A stretch of 33,444 nucleotides of DNA, taken from assembly GCF_030453725.1 (NCBI RefSeq), contig NZ_JAKDJU010000016.1, positions 1-33,444 of the forward strand, in the 5' to 3' direction. Positions 1 to 6,882 of this stretch are shown here, piece after piece (positions within the stretch are counted from its first letter, which is position 1; every line of letters begins with the position of its first letter). The stretch comes from Brevibacterium picturae (GTDB lineage Bacteria; Actinomycetota; Actinomycetes; Actinomycetales; Brevibacteriaceae). Made by a program: the position numbers and the translations under genes. Under the pieces are notes generated by a model. The model worked only from the letters and a program-made list of their open reading frames with translations. It did no database searches and was not told the origin of the DNA.

Positions 1-728
1 TTGCTCGTGTGGACCTTGAGCAGACTCGCAGTCTGGTCGTTGATGGCCCGGGCGTAGTCGTCGAGATGGGTGCGGTTCGTCATGCCGACCTCCCGGATCC
101 GGGAACCGGTCGTCGCCATAAGATCGGGCAGGCGGAAGCCAGCACCGATCTCGATGAGTTCCCCACGACTGACGATGATCTCGCCTGCCGCCTTCGCGTC
201 GCTCGCTCCGGCCGAACCGTCATTTCCTGACACCTCGTCACCGCGCAGCGCAGTCACCGCGAGCAGCAATGCCGCGGCACCGTTATTGACGACCAGCGCG
301 TCCTCGACCCCCGGGCAGGCACGCAGAAGCGCCCGCTTCGCGCCAGTCCCTCGCTTGCTGCGCTTACCGGAGTCCAGATCCATCTCCACGTCGACATAGC
401 CTGCCGCATCGGCCACGGCCTGGCGCGCAGGTTCGGACAGCGGCGCGCGGCCGAGGTTCGTGTGAACGATGATTCCGGTGGCGTTGAGCACCGGGGTAAG
501 CGACGAAGCCGAACGAGAACTCAGGCGAGAGATGATGGTGGGAGCCACCTCGGCGACGGAGATCTCACCGGCCCGGGCAGAGGACTGGGCGTCCGAGATG
601 ATCGCCTTGATAGTCGACTGGCTCAGTCGCTCACCTGCGTCGATGACCTCAGGGAGGGCGAGGAGGTGATCGGTGCGCGGAATGCTGCGTCGCGGATCCG
701 TATCGGCCAAGGCTGCATTCTCCTTCAC
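1..728 (-). CDS. selA: L-seryl-tRNA(Sec) selenium transferase, 5' part only
   Basis: SelA is a PLP enzyme that converts Ser-tRNA(Sec) to Sec-tRNA(Sec) with selenophosphate. The minus strand reads through from a GTG at 728 to the left edge without a stop, about 242 residues, roughly half the usual length. Family landmarks are NATGIIVHTNLGRAPL, the VVNNGAAALLL segment, IIVSRGELIEIGAGFRLP and VGMTNRTHLDDYARAI. The PLP-binding lysine would lie beyond the edge. No clear ribosome site precedes the GTG; a TTG seven codons on is an alternative start. The gene follows the tRNA-Sec gene by 66 bases on the same strand, so the two may be co-transcribed. selB may follow to the left, outside the window. 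Identity is firm; the exact start is not. Confidence 0.93.
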   Translation of the reverse strand, partial: MKENAALADTDPRRSIPRTDHLLALPEVIDAGERLSQSTIKAIISDAQSSARAGEISVAEVAPTIISRLSSRSASSLTPVLNATGIIVHTNLGRAPLSEPARQAVADAAGYVDVEMDLDSGKRSKRGTGAKRALLRACPGVEDALVVNNGAAALLLAVTALRGDEVSGNDGSAGASDAKAAGEIIVSRGELIEIGAGFRLPDLMATTGSRIREVGMTNRTHLDDYARAINDQTASLLKVHTS

Positions 729-794
729 TGCGGTCGGGCCCTGCCGCGGACGCGAGCTCCGAGGTTTCAGGTGCGGCGACGTCGACGATGCTGG

Positions 795-889
795 TGGCGG
801 AGGCGGACGGGAATCGAACCCGCCAGACCGAGATACTCGGTCTCACCGGTTTTGAAGACCGGGGAGCCCACCAGGACTCGGACGCCTCC
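795..889 (-). tRNA. selC: tRNA-Sec (anticodon TCA)
   Basis: On the minus strand the acceptor arm GGAGGCG (889-883) pairs with CGCCTCC (805-799). The discriminator G is followed by an encoded CCA (797-795). The anticodon loop CTTCAAA sits on a CCGGT/ACCGG stem, giving anticodon TCA at 855-853, which reads UGA. A long variable arm with an 8-bp stem (AGACCGAG/CTCGGTCT, 3-base loop) and the GGTTCGATTCC T-arm complete a typical tRNA-Sec. The matching UGA codon is in the formate dehydrogenase gene at 26766-26764. Confidence 0.97.
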
Positions 890-983
890 GGATCGAACTC
901 TACCCGGTGACGGCCGAGCATCGCGACGTGGACATGACGGCGTTCACGCAGCCGAAGACTCCTCTGCTGTGAACACCGAAAGA

Positions 984-1769
984 TCATTCGATCCCCAGGC
1001 CGGCGAAGGCGTTGCGGAAGATCCTCAGCTCACTCAGACCGGGCAGCTTCTGCACGCGCTTGTCCAACTTGTCGAGCTCATCCGTCTGGTCGCTGAACAG
1101 ATGCGTCATGACGTGCTTGACCTCAGCATCGTCCATCATCCCCGACCCCACCGGCTTCCACAGCTTCCCCAACGCCATCCGCACGAATGACTGAGCACGA
1201 GAATTGCCTTCGAGTCTTTCGCGGGCCTGGGTTGTGTAGAAGGCGACGTGGCGGGTCTCCTGCTTGGCGATGCGCTCAAGCAGCGGCGAGAGCACAGGGT
1301 GGTCCTGCATCGCCGACATCCTCCGATATCCGGCCGTGGCCGAAAGCTCGTTTGCCGCACCCCAGGCCATGTGGACCGCGACGAAGTCCGTGCCCACCAT
1401 GTTCGCGAGGATCGACTGCTTGGCCGGCCCGAGAGCGAGCTTCCAGCCCAAGCTCGCCCGTTTGGCTTTGACCTCGTCGTAGTCGACGTGGATTCCATGC
1501 TTCTCGAGCACGGCTGCCAGAGCCTCACCGTGCCAGAACTCCTCGCGATTCCACATGGTCATGAACGCAGCAGTGGCATCTTCCCGATGTGAGGGGGTGA
1601 CCAGGAGCTCACGGACGAAGCAGGTGGTGTGGTACTCGACGTCGCACATATAGCGCACGGAGCGAAGAGTGTCCCTGTCCAGAGGCATGTCGTCGAAGAC
1701 GTCGAAGTCGAGGTCACTCCAGTTCACCGCTTCCGAGGTCTCGGCATAGTTGTCGAAGTCAAACGCCAT
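984..1769 (-). CDS. Ferritin-like diiron protein, candidate lipid oxidase or desaturase
   Basis: A 261-residue soluble helical protein. Counting from the ATG at 1769, the sequence has E45, E77-x-x-H80, E141 and E171-x-x-H174. This is the complete four-Glu, two-His ligand pattern of ferritin-like diiron oxygenases and desaturases. The ATG at 1769 is preferred over an in-frame start at 1790 because AGGAGAGAAA sits just before it. The gene overlaps the upstream ferritin-like paralogue by 11 bases, implying coupled translation, and shares a strand and probable operon with the acyl-reductase/HAD gene. I do not recognise a characterised orthologue. The lipid context suggests a fatty-acyl, fatty-alcohol or alkyl-ether substrate, but that is inference. 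It is shorter than plant-type acyl-ACP desaturases. Confidence 0.8.
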   Translation of the reverse strand: MAFDFDNYAETSEAVNWSDLDFDVFDDMPLDRDTLRSVRYMCDVEYHTTCFVRELLVTPSHREDATAAFMTMWNREEFWHGEALAAVLEKHGIHVDYDEVKAKRASLGWKLALGPAKQSILANMVGTDFVAVHMAWGAANELSATAGYRRMSAMQDHPVLSPLLERIAKQETRHVAFYTTQARERLEGNSRAQSFVRMALGKLWKPVGSGMMDDAEVKHVMTHLFSDQTDELDKLDKRVQKLPGLSELRIFRNAFAGLGIE

Positions 1770-2718
1770 TTTCTCTCCTAGCTCGGGCATCGGTTCTGCG
1801 GGTGGCTGCCAGCGCTGCCCGAATCTGATTCACTGATGGACTCGGGTGCAGGGGAACGTATCGCCCGATCGCCGCATCCGATTCGATGAGCCTTCTCCTA
1901 TCGACGCCCGCGGCGAAGATGCTTGTCAGAGCCCGGGCCTCGTCAGGTTCCGGCACGCCGACGACGCGCAGAGGAGCCCAGGGTCGCGCGAGATGGAGTC
2001 GGGCGGCCACGGCCTCGCGCCGCGAGCGAGTAATCCGAGCGATCGCCTCGGTGCGGAAGAACCTGACGATCTCATCTCGCCTCTTCACGATCTCCGACAG
2101 CACGCTGGCGGCCTCGCCCTGCAGCCGCGGCAGCAGAGCACTCTCGGCCACCTGCAGAGCTCCCTCCTGGATCGCGAGTCGTGCCATGTGACCTGCGGTC
2201 AGCGGTTCCTTGACGATTCCGCCTACGACGGGCGCGAGGATCGGAAGCCCCCGTTCCACCCAGGAACCGCGCAGCCTCATTGTCAGCGTGGGCCGTGGTC
2301 GAGGGAGCGACGAGGCCGGAGCCGCTTCGAGAAGGTCGCGCAGCGCTCGCGCCAGCCAGTACCGCTCATATCCCCACGCGGTGATGAATGCCGTGATCCT
2401 GGCTTCGTTGGCAGTCCAGGATGCGAGCACGGCACGCGTTTCGGCCAGCGCAGAATTTTCGAGTCTCCACAGGAAATCGAGATCCCGAGCAGTATCCTCG
2501 GCCAGGTCGACCGAGTCGATAGTGACCGGGATGCGACCGCGGGCACCAGCGAGGTACTCCGGGACGTCGAAGTCCGTGCGCAGGACGGTCGGATAGTCTG
2601 CATCGGAGAACAGTCTGCCATCGACGTGGCCCGGGGGATGTTCGACTCTCGGCACGCTCTGGCCTCCGGGACCTCGGGCGAGGTCCGTCACATCGCGCGT
2701 CGCATTGTTCGTCACCAT
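1759..2718 (-). CDS. Degenerate ferritin-like protein, probable partner of the diiron protein
   Basis: A 319-residue protein whose central helices resemble the downstream diiron protein (RLENSALAET, WGYERYWLARAL, LAIQEGALQVAE). The ligand pattern is broken. E87, E118 and E185 remain, but the histidine of the first ExxH is W121, and the second ExxH region reads RRDEIVRFF with no Glu/His pair. It therefore probably cannot hold a normal diiron centre and may be a structural or regulatory partner, as in monooxygenases with an inactive second subunit; that is inference. The ATG at 2718 overlaps the stop of the upstream reductase gene (ATGGTGA) and has GGAAGG upstream. An in-frame ATG 90 bases earlier lies inside that gene and is less likely. 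Confidence 0.65.
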   Translation of the reverse strand: MVTNNATRDVTDLARGPGGQSVPRVEHPPGHVDGRLFSDADYPTVLRTDFDVPEYLAGARGRIPVTIDSVDLAEDTARDLDFLWRLENSALAETRAVLASWTANEARITAFITAWGYERYWLARALRDLLEAAPASSLPRPRPTLTMRLRGSWVERGLPILAPVVGGIVKEPLTAGHMARLAIQEGALQVAESALLPRLQGEAASVLSEIVKRRDEIVRFFRTEAIARITRSRREAVAARLHLARPWAPLRVVGVPEPDEARALTSIFAAGVDRRRLIESDAAIGRYVPLHPSPSVNQIRAALAATRRTDARARRENGV

Positions 2719-4997
2719 TCGAGCACCTTCCATCGCTTCTTCAGGGCCAGTCCGTAGAGTCCGAGATCCGGGGTGACGGCGACCGGGTCGCCGACGAGCT
2801 CGAGCCAAGCCGCGTCGGCGAGTGAGTCACCGTAGCCGGTCGACGTCGACAGGTCCGCACCGATCCCCTCAGCATACTTCTGCAGCCAGTTCGCGCGAGC
2901 CTCATCGACAAGAGGCGGAGTTGCGAGAAAGCCCGAGAGCACCCCATCGTCCGTGACATCCATGCGCGTCGCCACGACCTCATCGAACAGATCCGCAAGC
3001 GGTTCGACGAGCACATCGAGAGCACCTGTGAGAAGCACTGTCCTGTGACCGGCAGCGCGATGCGATTCGATGAGCTCCTTGGCCTGCGGACGGATCGAAT
3101 CCCGGATTCTCTTTCCCAGGCCATCGGCGATGACCTGGCGCAGCTCGCTGAGGCGAAAGCCCCGGTAACGACGATTGACCATGCGGATGAGTTCCGACCG
3201 ATCCCGTGATTCCGCACGCAGAAGCCCGGGAACGATGCCGGCGATCTCCGCCATGGCAACTGGCCAGCGGTAGACCGGCGTGGTCGCGCGGACTACGGAG
3301 ACGTACTGTCCGACGATATTCGCCGAGATGACAGTCCCGTCGAGGTCGAAGACGGCCAAAGCGTCAGGGGCGGAACGAATCGGTTCCGGGACACGGTGGC
3401 CTGTTCCGGGTTGGGCACGACTGCGCGTGTAGCTGCGGGTCAGTGCGGTGATTGCCGGCAGGTGGATGTCTTTGAAATAGCGTTGCCAGTCGATCTCAGT
3501 GACGTCGAAGCCGCGATCGGAGGGGTAGTCAGTCGGCAGCCGGGACTGCAATCGTCTTGTCGCTGTGTCGTCGAAGATCATCTCCGTCGTCGTGTACTGC
3601 CGATAGAGATCGGCGAACTTGTGCAGTGACTTCAGCCCGGAGTCGACACGGGCGAGACGGGAGGCCAGAGCTCGGGTGCGACGGGACGAAGGGAGCCGGT
3701 CGACGATTCGCCGACCGGCTCGGGTTCCGAGTTCCTTCAGCCGAATCCTCCCGTCGACGAGATCGGAGTTCGGGAAACTCCATTCGGGCACGTGAGTGGG
3801 TGCGCCTTCGCGATCGGGGATCGGACGATCGAGGAAGTACTCTCGAACCGTCCTGACCATCTGGTGGAAGGGCAGAGGATTGCTCGTCCCGGAAACGACG
3901 TGATAGTAGGCAGCGCCCGATTCCTCCGAACTCCAGCGGCCGTCCTGCGTTCCGTCCGAACCGTCCAAACTGCCGTCCTGCGTTCCGTCCTCAGCTTGGT
4001 CGTCGGCGCCGAGGACCGCCAGAGCGAGAATCACGTTGACGACGTGGTCGACGGGGATGATGTCGAGCACGGAATCAGCGTGCCCGGGGAATTCCGACAG
4101 GTTCCCATTCGCGTAGGCCATGATGAGAGGGTCGGCAACTTTGAATCCGTCGAGCCAGCCCGGGGCCGGCAGTCGGAGCGCCGATTCGATGATCGAGGGA
4201 CGGACGAACGAGACCCGATGCCCTTTCTCGGCCCACTCCTCTTCGCCCACCCGTTCCGCCATGGCCTTGGTGAAGGTGTAGACATCGGTCCACCCGAGGG
4301 ACTCGGCCCTCATGCGACCGAATTCGACAAGCCGATCTGAGACGTAGCTCTGTCTTGCGGCCTCTGCGGAGGCTGCGACCGCCTTGGGTCCGATCCGTGC
4401 GCTCTGTGTGCGAGCGGTGCGGATGAACCTCCGCAGCTGTTCCGGGTCGCGGGATTCGGCTTCGACGCGTTCTCTCGCCAGTTGGGACGAGCGGAGCTCG
4501 GCGCTCCGGTCGACGTCGTGGTTGAGGCGCTGTTCCTGGGAGACGCCCTTCGAAATCCCTCTGACATAGGCGGTCGAGACATGGATGACGTGCGGATCCT
4601 GCTTCGACTCCTGCAGCGCATCGTAGAGTCGCTCGACCCCGCCGACGTTCGTGCGGAAAGCCTCGTCGATCGGGGCGTCGAACGACACGCTCGAGGCGGA
4701 ATGGATGACAACGTCGTAGTGCTCGGTCAGTGGCGGCAGGTCGACCATGTCGCCTTCGAGAACCTCGACCCGGCGGCTGAGCGCCTCTCGGACCGCTGCG
4801 ATGCCGACCCTGTCGATCCAAGCGGCGAAGACCGGTTTGCCGAGAAGTCGCTGAACACGGTCGCGTCCCGATTGCGCTCCGCGTGCACGCACGAGGACGG
4901 TGACGGTGACGTGCGGCAAGCTCTCGAGCATCGCCTGAAGAAGAGCTTGGCCGAGGAACCCCGTGGCACCGGTCAGGAGGAAGCGGCTCGGTTTCAT
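2712..4997 (-). CDS. Fatty acyl reductase-like / HAD-IB hydrolase fusion protein
   Basis: A 761-residue two-domain protein. Residues 1 to about 500 form an extended SDR of the fatty-acyl-CoA reductase / male-sterility type: NAD(P) motif TGATGFLG at 9-16, HVSTAYVRG at 139-147, catalytic pair Y240-x-x-x-K244, then VRPSIIESAL. From about residue 548 a SerB-like HAD-IB domain follows, with DLDGT at 551-555, a VLLTG motif and GYGDSLADAAWL near 724. The first domain would reduce acyl thioesters to aldehyde or alcohol using NAD(P)H; the second may be a phosphatase. No membrane anchor is obvious. An Asp/Gly-rich linker in the reductase part contains a duplicated segment. The gene heads the minus-strand ether-lipid operon, divergent from the SDR gene. 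The fatty-alcohol role is inferred from the AGPS-like neighbour. Confidence 0.85.
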   Translation of the reverse strand: MKPSRFLLTGATGFLGQALLQAMLESLPHVTVTVLVRARGAQSGRDRVQRLLGKPVFAAWIDRVGIAAVREALSRRVEVLEGDMVDLPPLTEHYDVVIHSASSVSFDAPIDEAFRTNVGGVERLYDALQESKQDPHVIHVSTAYVRGISKGVSQEQRLNHDVDRSAELRSSQLARERVEAESRDPEQLRRFIRTARTQSARIGPKAVAASAEAARQSYVSDRLVEFGRMRAESLGWTDVYTFTKAMAERVGEEEWAEKGHRVSFVRPSIIESALRLPAPGWLDGFKVADPLIMAYANGNLSEFPGHADSVLDIIPVDHVVNVILALAVLGADDQAEDGTQDGSLDGSDGTQDGRWSSEESGAAYYHVVSGTSNPLPFHQMVRTVREYFLDRPIPDREGAPTHVPEWSFPNSDLVDGRIRLKELGTRAGRRIVDRLPSSRRTRALASRLARVDSGLKSLHKFADLYRQYTTTEMIFDDTATRRLQSRLPTDYPSDRGFDVTEIDWQRYFKDIHLPAITALTRSYTRSRAQPGTGHRVPEPIRSAPDALAVFDLDGTVISANIVGQYVSVVRATTPVYRWPVAMAEIAGIVPGLLRAESRDRSELIRMVNRRYRGFRLSELRQVIADGLGKRIRDSIRPQAKELIESHRAAGHRTVLLTGALDVLVEPLADLFDEVVATRMDVTDDGVLSGFLATPPLVDEARANWLQKYAEGIGADLSTSTGYGDSLADAAWLELVGDPVAVTPDLGLYGLALKKRWKVLEW
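3939..3990 (-). repeat. In-gene 19-bp direct repeat
   Basis: GCCGTCCTGCGTTCCGTCC occurs at 3939-3957 and again at 3972-3990, a period of 33 bases or 11 codons. In the reductase/HAD protein this gives a duplicated DGTQDG element in a loop rich in Asp, Gly and Ser. The in-frame period suggests slippage expansion of a surface loop rather than a regulatory element. Confidence 0.8.
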
Positions 4998-5114
4998 TGT
5001 GCAGCCTATCGGGTCGAGGGACGAGTTTCTGGTCGGTCATGCGTCCCGACTTCGCGGAACGACAGTGATTCGACGCCGTCCGGCTTTTGGATTGGATCCA
5101 TGTATCGTAACCGT
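4998..5114. promoter_or_regulatory. Divergent promoter region of the ether-lipid block
   Basis: This 117-base gap separates two outward-facing operons. On the minus strand TAGGCT (5008-5003) ends 5 bases before the ATG at 4997. On the plus strand TATCGT (5103-5108) ends 6 bases before the ATG at 5115. Both fit a -10 element of a leaderless transcript. I see no convincing -35 for either and no clear operator. Shared placement would allow both halves to be controlled together. Confidence 0.4.
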
Positions 5115-5951
5115 ATGAATATGGCTCTTATCACTGGTGGAAGCGCTGGAATCGGCGCTGCCTTCGCCCGCGCCTTCGCCCGTCGGGGTCTTGATCTGGT
5201 GCTCGTAGCCCGAGATCGCACCAACCTCGACACCTTTGCCGAACAGATCCGCGGCGAGTTCGATGTTGGGGTCGAGACCATGGTCGCCGACCTCTCTGAC
5301 CGACGCGAGCAGGCGCGGGTGGCTGCGCGGGTCGAGGACCCGGGCGCCGAACCCGCAATCGACGTCGTCGTCAACAACGCCGGATTCTCGGTGCGCGCGA
5401 GTCTGCTCGACAAGGATCTCGAGCAGCACGATCGAGGTTTCGAGGTGATGCAGCGAGCTGTGCTCGTCATCGGCGGAGCCGCAGCACGGGCAATGGTCCG
5501 ACGTGGCCGGGGATGGATCATCAATGTCGGCTCGGTGAGCGCAGGCCTCACACAGAACAATTACACGGCCATCAAGGCCTGGACACAGAACTATTCCGAG
5601 GCACTGTCGCTGCAGACAGCAGGAATGGGGGTGAACGTCACCGCACTGGTGCCAGGTTGGGTGCGCACGGAATTCCATGCTCGTGCGGGCATCGCCGGAT
5701 CGTCGATTCCCGACTTCCTGTGGTTGGACCCGGACCTGCTCGTGGAAGAATGCCTCAAAGACGTCGCCCGGGGGAGGACCATCAGCGTCCCCGGGCTGCG
5801 GTGGAAGATCATCACCGCGGCGTTGCGAGCCGCCCCGCGCCCGGCCGTTCATCGTCTCTCCTCGCTGCTGACCTCCCGACGGAACAGCGAGGTCCTCGCG
5901 GATGGATCCGGGGATGGATCCGGTGCCAGGGGTGGATCCACGACCCCCTGA
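5115..5951 (+). CDS. Short-chain dehydrogenase/reductase, candidate (alkyl/acyl-)DHAP reductase
   Basis: A 278-residue classical SDR. The cofactor motif TGGSAGIG lies near the N-terminus, followed by VVVNNAGF, the GSVSAGLTQNNYTAIKAW segment holding the catalytic Ser, Tyr and Lys, and LVPGWVRTEF. The Arg a few residues beyond the glycine motif fits NADP preference. The ATG at 5115 is preferred because TATCGT lies 6 bases upstream, suiting a leaderless message; ATGs at 5100 and 5121 are possible. It is the first plus-strand gene of the ether-lipid block, 103 bases before the acyltransferase. Reduction of a 1-acyl- or 1-alkyl-DHAP ketone would fit its place, but SDR specificity cannot be read from sequence. 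The C-terminal tail carries GSGDGSGARGGS, encoded by repeated GGATCC-containing DNA. Confidence 0.85.
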   Translation: MNMALITGGSAGIGAAFARAFARRGLDLVLVARDRTNLDTFAEQIRGEFDVGVETMVADLSDRREQARVAARVEDPGAEPAIDVVVNNAGFSVRASLLDKDLEQHDRGFEVMQRAVLVIGGAAARAMVRRGRGWIINVGSVSAGLTQNNYTAIKAWTQNYSEALSLQTAGMGVNVTALVPGWVRTEFHARAGIAGSSIPDFLWLDPDLLVEECLKDVARGRTISVPGLRWKIITAALRAAPRPAVHRLSSLLTSRRNSEVLADGSGDGSGARGGSTTP

Positions 5952-6054
5952 TTCACGAGCTCGTCTCCCCCTCCGGCCGCCTTCGACACGAAGCCGCAAA
6001 ACTTTCATCACCGATCTCCCATCCGAAACGGGCGTCGGCTCCGAATAGCCGTCG

Positions 6055-6882
6055 ATGAACGCAGAAAACCTCCACCCACGGGTGACGAAGAAGTACCGCT
6101 CGGGCCTCCGCGCGTCCCTGCGCTTCGTGCTTCAACGTGTCCTGTTCCGCGGGGTGCTGCGCTCCACCATCAGACCCACGGTGAGTCTCGATCCCAGCGT
6201 ACGTGCGCTCAACGGCGGGTACCTGCTCGTCGCCAACCACACCTCTCACCTCGACGCGCCGATCATCGCGCAGAGCCTGCCGCGGAAACAGGCACGGTTC
6301 CTGGCCACCGGGGTCGCCCATGACTACTTCTTCACCGTCTGGTATCGAAGGCTCTTTGTGCGATGGCTCTTCAACGCCTTTCCGGTCCATCGCGGCGGTT
6401 CGCACGGCAGTTCGAACACTCCTCGGGCACTGCTGCGCGCCGGAGTGCCCGTCCTGCTCTTCCCCGAGGGCGGGCGACATACCGATGGCGCCGTCGGTGA
6501 CTTCAAGGTCGGCGCGATCCGACTCGCCGCCGACGCTGCGGTTCCGATCGTGCCGACTGCGGTAATCGGAGGCTTCGAAGCCATGCCCAAGGGCAGCGCC
6601 TGGCCGCGGCCGGGCCGGCCTCCTGTGCGTGTGGTCTTCGGCGAAGCACTCACTCCCGAGTCCGGCGAGTCACTCGCCTCGCTGACATCTCGGGTGCAGG
6701 CGCGCGTCGCGGATCTCTATGCTGCCGGCGCCGCCGACATCGGCGTTGTCGGCCCCCGCCGCCGAGGTGGCGGCTCAGCTGCCCGCGCGAACGGTTCCGG
6801 TCCACCTCGATCAGATCAACGACACGACGGACGCTCCGCCACTGACGGACGCAATGTCACCGATGAAGGGATGAAGAATTGA
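6055..6882 (+). CDS. PlsC-family 1-acylglycerol-phosphate/DHAP acyltransferase
   Basis: A 275-residue glycerophospholipid acyltransferase. The catalytic H-x4-D motif is NHTSHLD (H62, D67); FPEGGRHTDG (137-146) is the phosphate-binding block, and GAIRLAADAAVPIVPTAV follows as the usual later block. The N-terminus has a hydrophobic/basic helix for membrane association, and the last ~35 residues are polar, Arg/Gly/Asp-rich and probably disordered. Known members acylate G3P, lyso-PA or DHAP. Next to an AGPS-like gene, acylation of DHAP or of 1-alkyl-G3P are the two candidate steps. No good ribosome site is visible before the ATG. The 3' end overlaps the next gene by four bases (TTGA), indicating tight coupling. 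Confidence 0.88.
   Translation: MNAENLHPRVTKKYRSGLRASLRFVLQRVLFRGVLRSTIRPTVSLDPSVRALNGGYLLVANHTSHLDAPIIAQSLPRKQARFLATGVAHDYFFTVWYRRLFVRWLFNAFPVHRGGSHGSSNTPRALLRAGVPVLLFPEGGRHTDGAVGDFKVGAIRLAADAAVPIVPTAVIGGFEAMPKGSAWPRPGRPPVRVVFGEALTPESGESLASLTSRVQARVADLYAAGAADIGVVGPRRRGGGSAARANGSGPPRSDQRHDGRSATDGRNVTDEGMKN

Noticed and set aside
795..889. tRNA-Sec gene as an integration site for the neighbouring block
   Set aside because: No duplicated tRNA 3' end and no integrase gene are visible; the lipid genes lie on the 5' side of the tRNA.
462..1190. Plus-strand open frame of about 240 codons
   Set aside because: It runs antisense across selA, the tRNA-Sec gene and the diiron protein gene and has no recognisable motif.
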